A stretch of 64,000 bases of DNA from Acinetobacter albensis (GTDB taxonomy: Bacteria; Pseudomonadota; Gammaproteobacteria; Pseudomonadales; Moraxellaceae), in NCBI RefSeq assembly GCF_900095025.1, contig NZ_FMBK01000004.1:124001-188000 (forward strand). The letters are read 5' to 3'. The notes beneath the pieces are model-generated. The model searched no databases, was not told where the DNA came from, and was given only the letters and a program-made list of their open reading frames with translations. A program made the position numbers and the translations under genes. This document shows positions 19,948-29,803 of this stretch, one piece after another (the first letter of the stretch is position 1; each line of letters starts with the position of its first letter).

Positions 19948-21033
19948 TTATGCCTTTTCTTGATTCGCTAAAATCGCCTGTTTCATCAATTCCACATCAA
20001 AATCTTTGGTAATGATTGCTTTTCCTAAAGTGCTCATCAGGACCAGTCGTAACTGTCCATTCAGTACTTTTTTATCATGCGCCATAAAACCAAGGAATTC
20101 ATCTAATGGAATAGCTGGGCATTTTACGGGTAAATGCGCACGTTGAATGATTTTTTTTGTACGCTCTAAATCATCAGTGGAAATCCAACCCAAACGCTGC
20201 GACAGATCTGCAGCCATGACCATACCCACAGCAACTGCTTCTCCATGCAGCCATACCCCATAGCCCATATACGATTCAATCGCATGTCCAAAAGTATGTC
20301 CAAGATTAAGCAAAGCCCGTTCGCCCTGTTCTTTCTCATCACTCGCCACAATCCGTGCTTTGTGTGCACATGAACGATAAACTGCCTCTGCTAAACGTTC
20401 AGGATCACGCCCCACTAAATCATCTATATGACCTTCTAGCCAGTCTAAAAAATCGACATCACCCAGTAAGGCATATTTAATGACCTCTGCCAAACCTGCG
20501 GATAATTCACGAGTAGGCAAAGTTACCAGCTGTGCCATATCTGCAAGGACCACTTGTGGCTGCTGAAAAGCACCAATCATATTTTTACCCAAAGGATGAT
20601 TAATTCCTGTTTTGCCTCCCACACTCGAATCGACTTGAGACAAAAGCGTTGTAGGGACTTGAATAAAATAAACGCCACGTTGGAAACAGGCCGAAGCAAA
20701 ACCAGCCATATCACCAATCACACCACCGCCTAAAGCTAAAACGGTGGCATCACGGTTAAATCCTGCTTCAAGCAAAGCATCAAAAATTAAGTTTAAATAT
20801 TCAATATTTTTATATTTTTCACCATCAGGCAAAATACATGTTGCCACTTTTTTACCTAGCGCTTCAAGCGCAGCAACATAAGTGGTTAAGTACAAAGGAG
20901 CCACTGTAGTATTGCTCACAATCATCACTTGCTGACCATGAATATAAGGTTCAAGTAAATTACGTGGGTTTAAATCACTACCAATAAAAATAGGATAGCG
21001 TCGATCGCCAAGTTCAACATGTAAAGTTTGCAT
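19948..21033 (-). CDS. aroB: 3-dehydroquinate synthase
   Basis: Second step of the shikimate pathway: converts DAHP to 3-dehydroquinate using NAD and a divalent metal, in the cytoplasm. It has 361 residues, the normal size. Visible motifs: [28 protein letters not shown] (NAD binding), [13 protein letters not shown], and the metal-binding histidines in [11 protein letters not shown] and [10 protein letters not shown]. It sits between aroK, 17 bp upstream, and the SPOR gene, 3 bp downstream, in one operon that probably begins with pilMNOPQ. Confidence 0.97.
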   Translation of the reverse strand: MQTLHVELGDRRYPIFIGSDLNPRNLLEPYIHGQQVMIVSNTTVAPLYLTTYVAALEALGKKVATCILPDGEKYKNIEYLNLIFDALLEAGFNRDATVLALGGGVIGDMAGFASACFQRGVYFIQVPTTLLSQVDSSVGGKTGINHPLGKNMIGAFQQPQVVLADMAQLVTLPTRELSAGLAEVIKYALLGDVDFLDWLEGHIDDLVGRDPERLAEAVYRSCAHKARIVASDEKEQGERALLNLGHTFGHAIESYMGYGVWLHGEAVAVGMVMAADLSQRLGWISTDDLERTKKIIQRAHLPVKCPAIPLDEFLGFMAHDKKVLNGQLRLVLMSTLGKAIITKDFDVELMKQAILANQEKA

Positions 21034-21050
21034 GAAATTAAAACCGTTAA

Positions 21051-21599
21051 TTAAATTAAATCTGCTTCTTGAGCCATAATTAAATGAAGAATTTTTTGCG
21101 CCAAATCACGCGCAGCACCCTGATTGGTTTCAATAATATAGTGTGCAACTTCTCGATATAATGGATCACGAAGTGTCAATAAATCACGTAACTTTTGTTC
21201 AGGATTTTCAACTTGTAATAAAGGACGGTTCTTATCCCGATAAGTACGCTGTAATTGAATTTCGACAGGAGTATAAAGATAAACAACAATACCACGTTGT
21301 TTTAAAAATTCACGATTAGGAGATTGAGTGACTGCCCCACCTCCTGTAGCGAGAACCAATTCTGTGCGTGCTGTAAGCTCATTAATCACCATGGTCTCAC
21401 GATGACGAAATCCTTTTTCACCTTCTTTTTCAAAAATCCAAGGTATAGTCGCTCCTGTTTTACGCTCAATTTCATGATCACTATCAAGAAACTCACGTCC
21501 TAATAGTTCCGCTAAATGTCGACCAACAGTTGTTTTCCCAGCCCCCATTGGCCCTACCAAATAAATATTTGGTAGGGTTTCAAACTCATTGCTTGGCAA
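21051..21599 (-). CDS. aroK: Shikimate kinase, TTG start
   Basis: Phosphorylates shikimate with ATP. It has 182 residues. The P-loop [15 protein letters not shown] covers residues 16-30, [11 protein letters not shown] binds shikimate, and ATGGGAVT is the third family motif. No in-frame ATG exists before the P-loop methionine. The TTG at 21599 is preceded by AGGTGA with a 4-base gap and gives the usual length, so it is the likely start. It lies 36 bp behind pilQ and 17 bp before aroB. The rare start codon may keep its level below that of pilQ. Confidence 0.94.
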   Translation of the reverse strand: MPSNEFETLPNIYLVGPMGAGKTTVGRHLAELLGREFLDSDHEIERKTGATIPWIFEKEGEKGFRHRETMVINELTARTELVLATGGGAVTQSPNREFLKQRGIVVYLYTPVEIQLQRTYRDKNRPLLQVENPEQKLRDLLTLRDPLYREVAHYIIETNQGAARDLAQKILHLIMAQEADLI

Positions 21600-21635
21600 G
21601 GAGTCACCTATTTATTTCGTTAAATTAAAAATATA

Positions 21636-23828
21636 TTAATGATTTCTTGAAACACTGTCATTAACAATTCGTGGTGTCACAAAAATCAAGAGCTCACTCT
21701 TATTATCAGATTTTACATCTTTACGGAATAAACGCCCAATATAAGGCAAGTCTCCCAAAAACGGGACTTTGGTTTGCGTGTTATTGGTCATCTGTTCAAA
21801 AATTCCCCCTAACACTACAGTTTCTCCATTATCCACCAAGACATTGGTGTTAATTTCATTTTTATTAATCGTAAATTGACCTGTTGGTGTTGGATTACCC
21901 ACAGAGTCATTTTTAATCTGCAACATCATTTGAATTTTGCCATCTGGAGTAATACTTGGAGTGACATCCAGACTTAACGTTGCATCAACAAATTCTGTGG
22001 TAGACACTGCATTTGCACCACCGCCTTCTGCAGACTGATAAGGAATTTGTGTACCTGAAGCAACTTTGGCAGCTTGTTTATCTGCAGTGAGCACTTTTGG
22101 CGTTGAAATGACTTCCCCATAACCATCAGCTTGCAGTGCTGAAAGCTCTAAATCCAACATAAAGTCAGATAAACTAATGAGACCAAAGGCAATTTTACTG
22201 GCACCAGGTGCTGTTACCCCCAAGTCGACATTTAAATTATCTGGACGTTGAATGGTATATTTACCATCATCATCTGGTGTTTTTAAATCCCATAAAGTCG
22301 TATCACTACCACCCACTAATAAATCACTATTTTGGTTAATGCCTTGGGATAAAATTCCCCACTTCACCCCCATCTGCTTACTAAACTCAGTAGAAGCACG
22401 CACAATACGTGCCTCAACCATCACTTGTTTTACTGACACATCCAACAAGTCAATCATTTTACGGATTTGATCAATTTTTACCGAAGTATCATTTACAATA
22501 ATCGTATTGGTCCGCGGATCAGTTGAAATTGTCCCTCGTGGACTGAGTAAACTTCCTACACTATCTCCCAAAGGATCTGCTCCAGAACCACTAGAGCGAT
22601 TCGATCCATTTGATCCATTTGATCCATTTGAAGAGTTTTTACCTTCGGTAATCAGTTTCTCAATATCAACCGCTTTAGCATAACTGAGTTGAATATATTC
22701 TGTTTGTAAAGGCGCAAGTTTAACGCTTTGCGCAATCGCTTTTGCTTCTTCTTCTTCTGATTTAATCAATTCTGTGACAGGTGCAATCCAAATCACATTT
22801 CCATTACGTCGTTTATCCAAGTTCTTGGTTTTTAAAATGATATCCAAGGCTTGATCCCAAGGAACATCCTTTAAACGCAGGGTAATATTGCCTTGTACTG
22901 TATCAGCAGTCACCATATTGATTTCAGTAAAATCCGCCAATAACTGTAGTACACGACGTACTTCAATATCTTGAAAATCTAAAGAAATCTTTTTACCTGC
23001 ATAACTATTAGCAGCTTTAGGTTTGAAGGGGTTTTTATCTTCTGGACGCTTCAAACTAATGGTGAGTTTATTATCCGTTTGGTAGGCCATATATTCATAG
23101 CTACCCTCAGTTTGAATGGTTATAACACCATTACCACCGTCATTCTTTGCATCTACAACTGAAACCGGCGTGGCAAAATCATTCACATTTAAACGACGTG
23201 CCAAATGTGTCGGCACTTTATTTCCTAATGTGCGTATTACTACTTTACTGCCTTGTTGTTGCACATCGACAGGCGTATTGCTGCCCAGCAAATCAATAAC
23301 GACTTGACCTTCACCTTGACTACCACGCTGAAAGCCAATATTTGAAATGCCTTGTGTTGGATTCTGGGCAACCACCTGTTGAGTACTAAAATTATTATTC
23401 CCAACTGTATTAATTTTTAAAATAAAAGTATTGCCTTCCATACGCGTGGTAAATGCACCCGCATCAGCTAAATTAACTGTTAAACGTGAGCGCTGCGCAT
23501 CAGAACTCACATCAACAGAATTGGCTTCTTTCGTCGCCACAGCAATCGTACTTTGTTTTAAATTTTGCTGTGCTTTATCAAAATCCAATATTAAACGTGA
23601 AGGTTGTTCAAGCTGATAGGCTTGTGGCTGCGGTGGTATACCATTGAACATAACACGTATTTCTGTACCTTGCCCTGCCACTTGCATAGGAACAATATTA
23701 GTAATACTGACTTGAGCATTGGCAACCTGCATGACTGCAATTGCAACAGCACCCATAGAAAATTGACGGAACAAATGGTTCATTGTATTGCCATCCCCAA
23801 ATATAAAATCTTTAACACTGTTATTCAT
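21636..23828 (-). CDS. pilQ: Type IV pilus secretin PilQ
   Basis: Outer-membrane secretin through which the pilus passes, also needed for DNA uptake. It has 730 residues from ATG 23828 (site AAAGGA). A second plausible start is ATG 23783, which gives a more classic signal peptide (MNHLFRQFSMGAV...ANAQ). Two N-terminal AMIN-like domains (ITNIVPMQVAGQGTEIRVMF and the next copy) bind peptidoglycan. The N0/N1 domains follow (ISLDFQDIEVRRVLQLLADF), then the secretin core ending VPFLGDLPYIGRLFR and ELLIFVTPRIV. A serine-asparagine-glycine linker encoded by a 9-bp repeat interrupts the N1 domain. The gene is the last of pilMNOPQ, and aroK follows. Confidence 0.96.
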   Translation of the reverse strand: MNNSVKDFIFGDGNTMNHLFRQFSMGAVAIAVMQVANAQVSITNIVPMQVAGQGTEIRVMFNGIPPQPQAYQLEQPSRLILDFDKAQQNLKQSTIAVATKEANSVDVSSDAQRSRLTVNLADAGAFTTRMEGNTFILKINTVGNNNFSTQQVVAQNPTQGISNIGFQRGSQGEGQVVIDLLGSNTPVDVQQQGSKVVIRTLGNKVPTHLARRLNVNDFATPVSVVDAKNDGGNGVITIQTEGSYEYMAYQTDNKLTISLKRPEDKNPFKPKAANSYAGKKISLDFQDIEVRRVLQLLADFTEINMVTADTVQGNITLRLKDVPWDQALDIILKTKNLDKRRNGNVIWIAPVTELIKSEEEEAKAIAQSVKLAPLQTEYIQLSYAKAVDIEKLITEGKNSSNGSNGSNGSNRSSGSGADPLGDSVGSLLSPRGTISTDPRTNTIIVNDTSVKIDQIRKMIDLLDVSVKQVMVEARIVRASTEFSKQMGVKWGILSQGINQNSDLLVGGSDTTLWDLKTPDDDGKYTIQRPDNLNVDLGVTAPGASKIAFGLISLSDFMLDLELSALQADGYGEVISTPKVLTADKQAAKVASGTQIPYQSAEGGGANAVSTTEFVDATLSLDVTPSITPDGKIQMMLQIKNDSVGNPTPTGQFTINKNEINTNVLVDNGETVVLGGIFEQMTNNTQTKVPFLGDLPYIGRLFRKDVKSDNKSELLIFVTPRIVNDSVSRNH
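22603..22629 (-). repeat. 9-bp coding microsatellite in pilQ
   Basis: Three perfect tandem copies of gatccattt (22603-22629, plus strand) encode the repeated S-N-G unit of the low-complexity linker in PilQ. The unit is a multiple of three, so copy-number change would alter linker length without breaking the frame. Confidence 0.85.
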
Positions 23829-23844
23829 TTTTATTCCTTTAAAC

Positions 23845-24372
23845 TTAAGGTGCTGGCCCAATTAATACCAAACTTCTTGGACGTTCCACATATCCATCTC
23901 TTCCATCTGGAATAATCTCGACAAGATCAATTTGAGTTGGTGTGATATTCACCACACGTCCGTGATTGACACCTATATAACTGCCGCGTTGTATTCGTTC
24001 AATTTCACCGTCTGGTGTTTGAATCAAGGCCACAATTTGCCCAGCCTGACTACGCATGCTGCCTTTCATATTCAGCGATTCAATCGCATAACTTTCTAAA
24101 GGTTGCAGCTGACGCGACAAATTCGGATAGACTCGCTTACCTGCCATCACCCTTAACTCTGCAGCCAGTGAACTTGGCAAGAAAGGACTTTTGAGCTGAT
24201 GAGCTGAATAGTTAAACGTTGGCACTGGAGAAAAAATAGGTGCCGGTTCGATTGGCAAAGGGGGCTGATTACGAATATTCGCCATTTGCTCATTCACTGC
24301 ATCAATTCGAGAGTCACATCCGACCAACAACATACTCAATAACAGACTTAGTGTAATTTTTTCTAATTTCAT
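23845..24372 (-). CDS. pilP: Type IV pilus lipoprotein PilP
   Basis: Inner-membrane lipoprotein that links the PilMNO platform to the PilQ secretin. It has 175 residues; lipobox LVGC gives C19 as the lipidated residue. An extended proline-rich region follows (PPLPIEPAPIFSPVPTF). The C-terminal beta domain is visible as LESYAIESLNMKGSM, GQIVALIQTPDGEIERIQRG, YIGVNHGRVVNITPTQIDL and LVEIIPDG. The ATG overlaps the pilO stop as TAATG, so translation is coupled. pilQ starts 16 bp after its stop. Confidence 0.95.
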   Translation of the reverse strand: MKLEKITLSLLLSMLLVGCDSRIDAVNEQMANIRNQPPLPIEPAPIFSPVPTFNYSAHQLKSPFLPSSLAAELRVMAGKRVYPNLSRQLQPLESYAIESLNMKGSMRSQAGQIVALIQTPDGEIERIQRGSYIGVNHGRVVNITPTQIDLVEIIPDGRDGYVERPRSLVLIGPAP

Positions 24373-25115
24373 TACTGTGTCCCTCCAGCTTGAGCAACTG
24401 GGTTAGCAGCAGTATTTACTGATGGTTGATTATTAGTTGCAGCCTCTGTTATACCAATATAACGATATGTTTTTGCTTTAACGTTATAAGTCACTTGAGG
24501 AATGTCTGTTTTTTTCTCTTTATTTTCTGTTGCTGAAATATCGAAATCATGTAAAGTCACAATACGCGGAAGTGCAGCAATACCACTCACAAATGAACCA
24601 AAAGCATGATAGTCGCCTGTTGCCTCAATAGAAATCGGTTGTTCAATGAAAAACTCTTGTTTAATTTCATTTTCCAAACGAATATTCTTAAATTTTAAAC
24701 CTGAATTTACGCCACTGACGTTGATGTCTTCAACCAAGCCAGGAATTTCAGTTTCTTTAGGCAATTGCTCTAATTGTTGATTAAAATTTGCTTCCATTTC
24801 TTGTAATTGAGCTTGCAACTGCTGCAAATTACGCAGTTTTGAATCTTTTTCACGAAATTCATTCAGTAAATTTTGTTCTTGTGTCTGTGCATTAGAAATA
24901 TTTTCTAATTTGCTTTTAATCGCCAAGAAATAACCCAGCAAAGCGATCATTAAAATAATTAAAATCCAACAGGTAATTTTAACGGATAACGGCCAACTAC
25001 CATAGTTATTCATGTCCAAAGTATTAAACTGCTGGAAAAATTTATCCAGTGTCATCTTTTTCTTAGGACTTACATTTTCTTGGGAATTTAATTCATCAAA
25101 TTCATCGAGACTCAT
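24372..25115 (-). CDS. pilO: Type IV pilus inner-membrane protein PilO
   Basis: A bitopic protein of 247 residues that pairs with PilN in the alignment subcomplex. A cytoplasmic N-terminus of about 45 residues precedes one membrane helix (ITCWILIILMIALLGYFLAI). A coiled-coil follows (DSKLRNLQQLQAQLQEMEANF) and then the periplasmic ferredoxin-like domain (FFIEQPISIEATGDYHAFGS). The C-terminus is rich in N, A and Q. Its start overlaps the end of pilN by four bases (ATGA), and its stop overlaps the pilP start. Confidence 0.95.
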   Translation of the reverse strand: MSLDEFDELNSQENVSPKKKMTLDKFFQQFNTLDMNNYGSWPLSVKITCWILIILMIALLGYFLAIKSKLENISNAQTQEQNLLNEFREKDSKLRNLQQLQAQLQEMEANFNQQLEQLPKETEIPGLVEDINVSGVNSGLKFKNIRLENEIKQEFFIEQPISIEATGDYHAFGSFVSGIAALPRIVTLHDFDISATENKEKKTDIPQVTYNVKAKTYRYIGITEAATNNQPSVNTAANPVAQAGGTQ

Positions 25116-25741
25116 TGTGCCGCCTCCACTGTAGTTTGTGGTGCTTCTGGTTCTGAAGGTGATGCAATTTCATCTAGATCAGCCGTTACAACAAATGAAC
25201 CATAACTTTCTTCAACACGTGGCACCACAGAACTTGGTGCTTTATCCTTTTTCTCTTCTACTGCTAAAAACGAATTCATAAATGCATTACGATACCAAGC
25301 AGAGGCTTCAAGATTACGTAAAAATTCTGCTACTGTATTCGGACTTTCAGCTTTACCTTCAATGGTAAATTTATCGCCTACACGGACAAACTTAGTAATA
25401 TATAAATTACTTGGTGTTACGCGTGCCATCTCATCAATTAAGCGCACTGCAATGGGTCTTTGGCTTTGTAATCCCTGAATAAGCTTCATACGCTCGATAA
25501 TGGCATTACGTTGAGCTTCCAAACCTTCTAAAGACTTTAACTGTACATCAAGATTTTGATTGGTACTGCTAATCAGTTGATTGGCTTGTTCCTGATCTTC
25601 AAGTTTATGATTGTAGAAAAACCATGTTAATGCAACGATGAATGCCCCAATTAAAGCTGCCCCAATACAAATCGCTATAAATTCTTTTTTTCGTTTCTCT
25701 CTTAGCTCATCGCGCCAAGGGAGTAAGTTAATTCTTGCCAT
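25112..25741 (-). CDS. pilN: Type IV pilus assembly protein PilN
   Basis: A bitopic inner-membrane protein of 209 residues. The N-terminal ARINLLPWRDELREKRKK is the conserved motif that docks in the groove of PilM. One membrane helix follows (FIAICIGAALIGAFIVALTW), then a coiled-coil and a periplasmic ferredoxin-like domain (RPIAVRLIDEMARVTPSNLY). Its start overlaps the pilM stop as TAATG, and its end overlaps pilO by four bases. This gives tight 1:1 coupling through the operon. Confidence 0.96.
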   Translation of the reverse strand: MARINLLPWRDELREKRKKEFIAICIGAALIGAFIVALTWFFYNHKLEDQEQANQLISSTNQNLDVQLKSLEGLEAQRNAIIERMKLIQGLQSQRPIAVRLIDEMARVTPSNLYITKFVRVGDKFTIEGKAESPNTVAEFLRNLEASAWYRNAFMNSFLAVEEKKDKAPSSVVPRVEESYGSFVVTADLDEIASPSEPEAPQTTVEAAQ

Positions 25742-26802
25742 TAATCAAAACTCCTCAATGCCAAACCACATGCTACCATCAGCGATGAAGCATCATTTTC
25801 TATTTTTTTAATATCAATTTGTGGAGAAAAGCCCATTTGCAAGAATGGATTAGCAGTGGTAACACGATATCCCAGTTTTTGTTGTAAAAGTTTCGCTAGC
25901 CCAGGAATATTCGCATTCCCGCCTGCCAATAAGATATGATCAATTTCGTTAAATTGTGAAGATGAGAAAAAGAATTGTAATGATCTTGCAGCTTGTTGAA
26001 CTACTGCTTCAAGATAAGGCTCTAGTACTTCAACATCATAATCATCGGGAAGTGAACGACTTTTTTTAGCACGACCAGCTTCTTCAAAAGACAATCCATA
26101 ACGATTCTGAATTTCCTGCGTTAACTGTTTACCGCCAAAGACTTGTTCGCGAGTATAAATAATTTTATTATTTCGCATCACAGACAGTGTAGTCATGGTA
26201 TGACCAATATCTAAGATGCCTACTGTATTCACACCCATAGGCAAAGTATCAGAAAATACTTGATACGCATTTTCTATTGCAAAGCTTTCTATATCCGCAA
26301 TTTTTGGACTTAAATTGGCAAGTTCCAACACTTCAGAACGCGCTTCTACATTTTCAAGACGCGTTGCAACCAACAGAACATTTACACGGTTTGGGTTGGC
26401 TAAACGCTCAGGCAGAACCTCGAAATCAAGACTCGCTTCATCTAAAGGAAAAGGAATATATTGTTCTGCATCCATACGAATCTGAACTTCACGTTCATCA
26501 TCTGTCATATCTGCATCCATTTCAATCGTTTTGGTAATCACCATAGACGTAGGAATGGCTATAGCAGCAGATTTTGATTGAATATTGGCAAGATTGATTG
26601 CTCGCTCTAATGCTTCTCCAACCGCCTCTGGATTTAATATATTTTTTTCGACCACACTGCCTTCAGGCAAAGGGACTAAAGCATAGCTTTCTACCCAATA
26701 CCTGTTACCGCTTTTAACAGAAAGTTCCAGCAACTTAACAGAAGTAGAACTAATATCTACCCCCACTAACCCCTTATTTGGCTTACGATATAACCTGAGC
26801 AC
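25741..26802 (-). CDS. pilM: Type IV pilus assembly protein PilM
   Basis: A cytoplasmic actin-like ATP-binding protein that anchors PilN. It has 353 residues. Visible actin-fold motifs: GLVGVDISSTSVKLLEL (phosphate 1), VGILDIGHTMTTLSVM (phosphate 2) and HILLAGGNANIPGLAKLLQQ (adenosine). The start is GTG 26802, with AGGA 8 bases ahead, giving the family N-terminus MLRLYRKPNKG. First gene of pilMNOPQ, divergent from ponA across 165 bp, the usual arrangement in gammaproteobacteria. Confidence 0.96.
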   Translation of the reverse strand: MLRLYRKPNKGLVGVDISSTSVKLLELSVKSGNRYWVESYALVPLPEGSVVEKNILNPEAVGEALERAINLANIQSKSAAIAIPTSMVITKTIEMDADMTDDEREVQIRMDAEQYIPFPLDEASLDFEVLPERLANPNRVNVLLVATRLENVEARSEVLELANLSPKIADIESFAIENAYQVFSDTLPMGVNTVGILDIGHTMTTLSVMRNNKIIYTREQVFGGKQLTQEIQNRYGLSFEEAGRAKKSRSLPDDYDVEVLEPYLEAVVQQAARSLQFFFSSSQFNEIDHILLAGGNANIPGLAKLLQQKLGYRVTTANPFLQMGFSPQIDIKKIENDASSLMVACGLALRSFD

Positions 26803-26967
26803 AATATAATTCCTATTATTTTTTTATCCCCAACAAAAGTAACTTACTAATCCTTGTCGGTCTATAATTTTCTACAGATACAATAACTCATCTAACAATC
26901 TGTATGTGTAAAGGCTATACTGATCGTCAATTAGTTTGCCATTAGCTCTTATTAAAACTTACTTGTT

Positions 26968-29496
26968 ATGAAAAAGCTATCTCGTTCAGGCCATGTTCAC
27001 CCCTTTTTTTTGGTCATAATTATAATTTTAGTCTCAATTCCGATGGGCTTTTATGGCATGTATCTCTATATTGCCCCATCGTTACCTAAAATGACGACTT
27101 TAAAAAAGGCGCCATTATTAAAGCCCTTACAAGTCTATAGTGCCGACAATATGTTGATTTCCGAATATGGAGGCAAATTATCGGTTCCTGTAGACTATCA
27201 ACAAATTCCAAAACCTTTTATTTCTGCATTTTTAGCTGCTGAAGATTCTTCTTTTTTTGAGCACAGCGGCATCAGCTTTAAGGGCTTGGGCAGAGCAGTC
27301 AGCGAAACGATTACAGGGTCAAGTGTGCAAACGGGTGGCTCGACCATTACGATGCAGGTAGCCAAAAATTATTATTTAAGCCCAGAGCGAACTCTAAAAC
27401 GAAAACTAACTGAAATCTTTCTGGCACGAAAAATTGAGCAGAATTTAAGTAAAGAAGAAATTTTAACTTTATATGTCAATAAAATTTTCTTGGGTAAAAA
27501 TGCCTATGGCATTGCAGCTGCTGCTAAAATTTATTACAACAAAAGCTTAGATGAGCTGAGTATTGCTCAAATGGCAATGATTTCTGGTCTTCCTAAAGCA
27601 CCGTCAAAATACAACCCCGTGGTTAATCCCACGCGTGCTTTGGAACGTCGTAACTGGATTTTGGGTCGTATGTTGCAATTGGGGTACATCAACCAAAGCC
27701 AATATCAAAAAGCGATTGCTGAACCTGTTAATCTAGATATGCCCGACCGAGGAATTAGTAATAAATTTCCTTATGTTGGAGAAATGGTTCGTTCAGAACT
27801 GGTTGAAAAATTTGGGCAACAAGCGATCGATTCAGGTTATAAAGTTTACACCACAGTGGATAGCAAACGCCAAGCCTATGCCGAGCAGTCGGTTCAAGAG
27901 GGTTTAGAAGCTTATGACCGTCGCCACGGCTGGCGAGGGGCTGAAGCGCATGATAAACCCTTAAATGAATTTGGGGCATATGCCAATACTTATCCTGCCA
28001 AAGTGGTTAAAGTCAATAACACCTCTTTTGAAGCCGTAATGCAAGATGGCTCTACCGTGACGGTTCCATGGTCAGGAATGTCTTGGGCCCGCCCATATAG
28101 AAATGCAAACAGTGTGGGAGGAGCTCCTAGCCGTGCCTCTCAAATTGTGAAAGTCAAAGATATTATTCGCTTACGTCCAAATGACAATAAAACCTCTTGG
28201 GCACTGATTCAAGTCCCTAAAGTTCAAGGTCAATTGATTGCGATCAATCCTAATAATGGAGCAATTGAAGCCATTGTGGGTGGTTATAATTTTTATCAAT
28301 CTAAATTTAACCGTGCCTTACAGGGCTGGCGTCAACCCGGCTCTACCATCAAGCCTTTTGTCTATGCCTTAGCACTTGAACGTGGCATGACACCTTATAG
28401 CATGGTCAATGACAGTCCGATTACCATTGGAAAATGGTCACCAAGAAACTCGGATGGGCGTTATTTGGGAGTGATTCCATTACGTCGTGCTTTGTATTTG
28501 TCCCGTAACACTGTTTCTGTGCGCCTACTACAAACGGTCGGTATTGAACGAACGCGTCAATTATTTATGGATTTTGGTTTACAGGAAAATCAGATTCCAC
28601 GTAACTTCACCATTGCATTGGGTACACCGCAGGTTCTGCCTATTCAAATGGCAACAGGCTACGCTACTTTTGCCAATGGTGGTTATCGCATTCAACCTCA
28701 TTTTATTGATCGTATTGAAGATGCATATGGCAAAGTAATTTATCAAAGTAATCCAGACTATGCCTGTATTGCCTGTATCAATCAAAAAGATGAAGATCCT
28801 GAATCTGCTGAAGCAGTAACACCAGACGATGAAGTCTTTGAAGTAACCAACACTACCCTAACAACTGAAAAAGAATTAGCACCCATTAAAGTGGATGAAT
28901 CTAAAAGCCAATATCGTCAAGCTCAGCGTATTTTAAAATCAAGTTCTGCCTATGATATGGCAAATATTTTGCGTGATGTGATTCAACATGGTACAGGTCG
29001 AGCTGCACTTAAAATTGGTCGTGGTGACATTGGTGGTAAAACAGGAACGACCAATGATGCTAAAGATGCATGGTTTGCTGGTTTTAATGGCAAACTCGTC
29101 ACCATAACATGGGTTGGATTTGACCAACCCACTACGCTTGGTCGCCGTGAATATGGTGGCGTAGCCGCTTTGCCGATTTGGACTAATTTTATGGGTCAGG
29201 CTTTGAAAGGCACACCTGCAGCTTGGGTACATTTTGATAAAAATGCCAAAGCACCGACCAATCGCCGAACGGAAACCACAGGTGAATATGTTGCAGAAGA
29301 TCGCTCATCTCCACCTTTAGCTCGCCCTCTTTATCGTCCTGCTCCTGTTGCACCGACACGAGCACCTGAACGTGACTTTGATGACTTACCCGGAGAGGAA
29401 ATTTTGCTGCCAAATGATGCTGCACCTCCAATAATGCAAAAAGCACCAACTAACAAGCCAGACGCACTTCAGAACCTGATTGATCAAGTTTTATAA
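26968..29496 (+). CDS. ponA: Penicillin-binding protein 1A (bifunctional transglycosylase/transpeptidase)
   Basis: Class A PBP that polymerises and cross-links peptidoglycan in the periplasm. It has 842 residues. A membrane anchor spans residues 12-32. The GT51 domain shows catalytic E92 in AEDSSFFEHSG, GGSTITMQ (123-130) and RKIEQNLSKEEILTLYVN. An OB-like insert lies around 330-415. The transpeptidase domain has S459-TIK462, S512-R-N514 and KTGT (691-694). A variable acidic segment (about 608-645) precedes KTGT, and the tail is proline-rich. It is the target of beta-lactams in this class. It is divergent from pilM, as in E. coli mrcA. Confidence 0.97.
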   Translation: MKKLSRSGHVHPFFLVIIIILVSIPMGFYGMYLYIAPSLPKMTTLKKAPLLKPLQVYSADNMLISEYGGKLSVPVDYQQIPKPFISAFLAAEDSSFFEHSGISFKGLGRAVSETITGSSVQTGGSTITMQVAKNYYLSPERTLKRKLTEIFLARKIEQNLSKEEILTLYVNKIFLGKNAYGIAAAAKIYYNKSLDELSIAQMAMISGLPKAPSKYNPVVNPTRALERRNWILGRMLQLGYINQSQYQKAIAEPVNLDMPDRGISNKFPYVGEMVRSELVEKFGQQAIDSGYKVYTTVDSKRQAYAEQSVQEGLEAYDRRHGWRGAEAHDKPLNEFGAYANTYPAKVVKVNNTSFEAVMQDGSTVTVPWSGMSWARPYRNANSVGGAPSRASQIVKVKDIIRLRPNDNKTSWALIQVPKVQGQLIAINPNNGAIEAIVGGYNFYQSKFNRALQGWRQPGSTIKPFVYALALERGMTPYSMVNDSPITIGKWSPRNSDGRYLGVIPLRRALYLSRNTVSVRLLQTVGIERTRQLFMDFGLQENQIPRNFTIALGTPQVLPIQMATGYATFANGGYRIQPHFIDRIEDAYGKVIYQSNPDYACIACINQKDEDPESAEAVTPDDEVFEVTNTTLTTEKELAPIKVDESKSQYRQAQRILKSSSAYDMANILRDVIQHGTGRAALKIGRGDIGGKTGTTNDAKDAWFAGFNGKLVTITWVGFDQPTTLGRREYGGVAALPIWTNFMGQALKGTPAAWVHFDKNAKAPTNRRTETTGEYVAEDRSSPPLARPLYRPAPVAPTRAPERDFDDLPGEEILLPNDAAPPIMQKAPTNKPDALQNLIDQVL

Positions 29497-29803
29497 ATCA
29501 AATCAGGTCTATTCAAGTCAGCATCTGTAATCATGCCAGTCCATTTAAAAATAGACTGGCATTTTTATGTTAAAACTGATTTGATTGGTTAATATTCAGA
29601 AATATCACTCAGCACTATTTGAAGTGTTGGTAGTGTGGCAATCAAGAAATTCAAGCATCATTTTTACAATTATGAGAAAAAACAGAAAACTGAAGAATAA
29701 TCTTCAGAACTTATAATATATTTCTAAGTTTCTGATTTTTGAGCGCCTAAAAATAAATTAATAACAATGCTCTAAATTAATTTGATAGGCATTGCTATTG
29801 GTC
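29497..29803. terminator. Gap after ponA with terminator
   Basis: ATGCCAGTC (29533-29541) pairs with GACTGGCAT (29554-29562), followed by T; it terminates ponA. A second perfect 7-bp hairpin CTGAAGA/TCTTCAG (29690-29707, loop ATAA) lacks a T-run. It could help end rlmA from the other strand, though it lies about 100 bp beyond that stop. Otherwise I see nothing in this 307-bp gap. Confidence 0.75.

Noticed and set aside
22603..22629. Possible CRISPR-like repeat.
   Set aside because: Unit of 9 bp, no spacers, inside a coding gene; it is a coding microsatellite.
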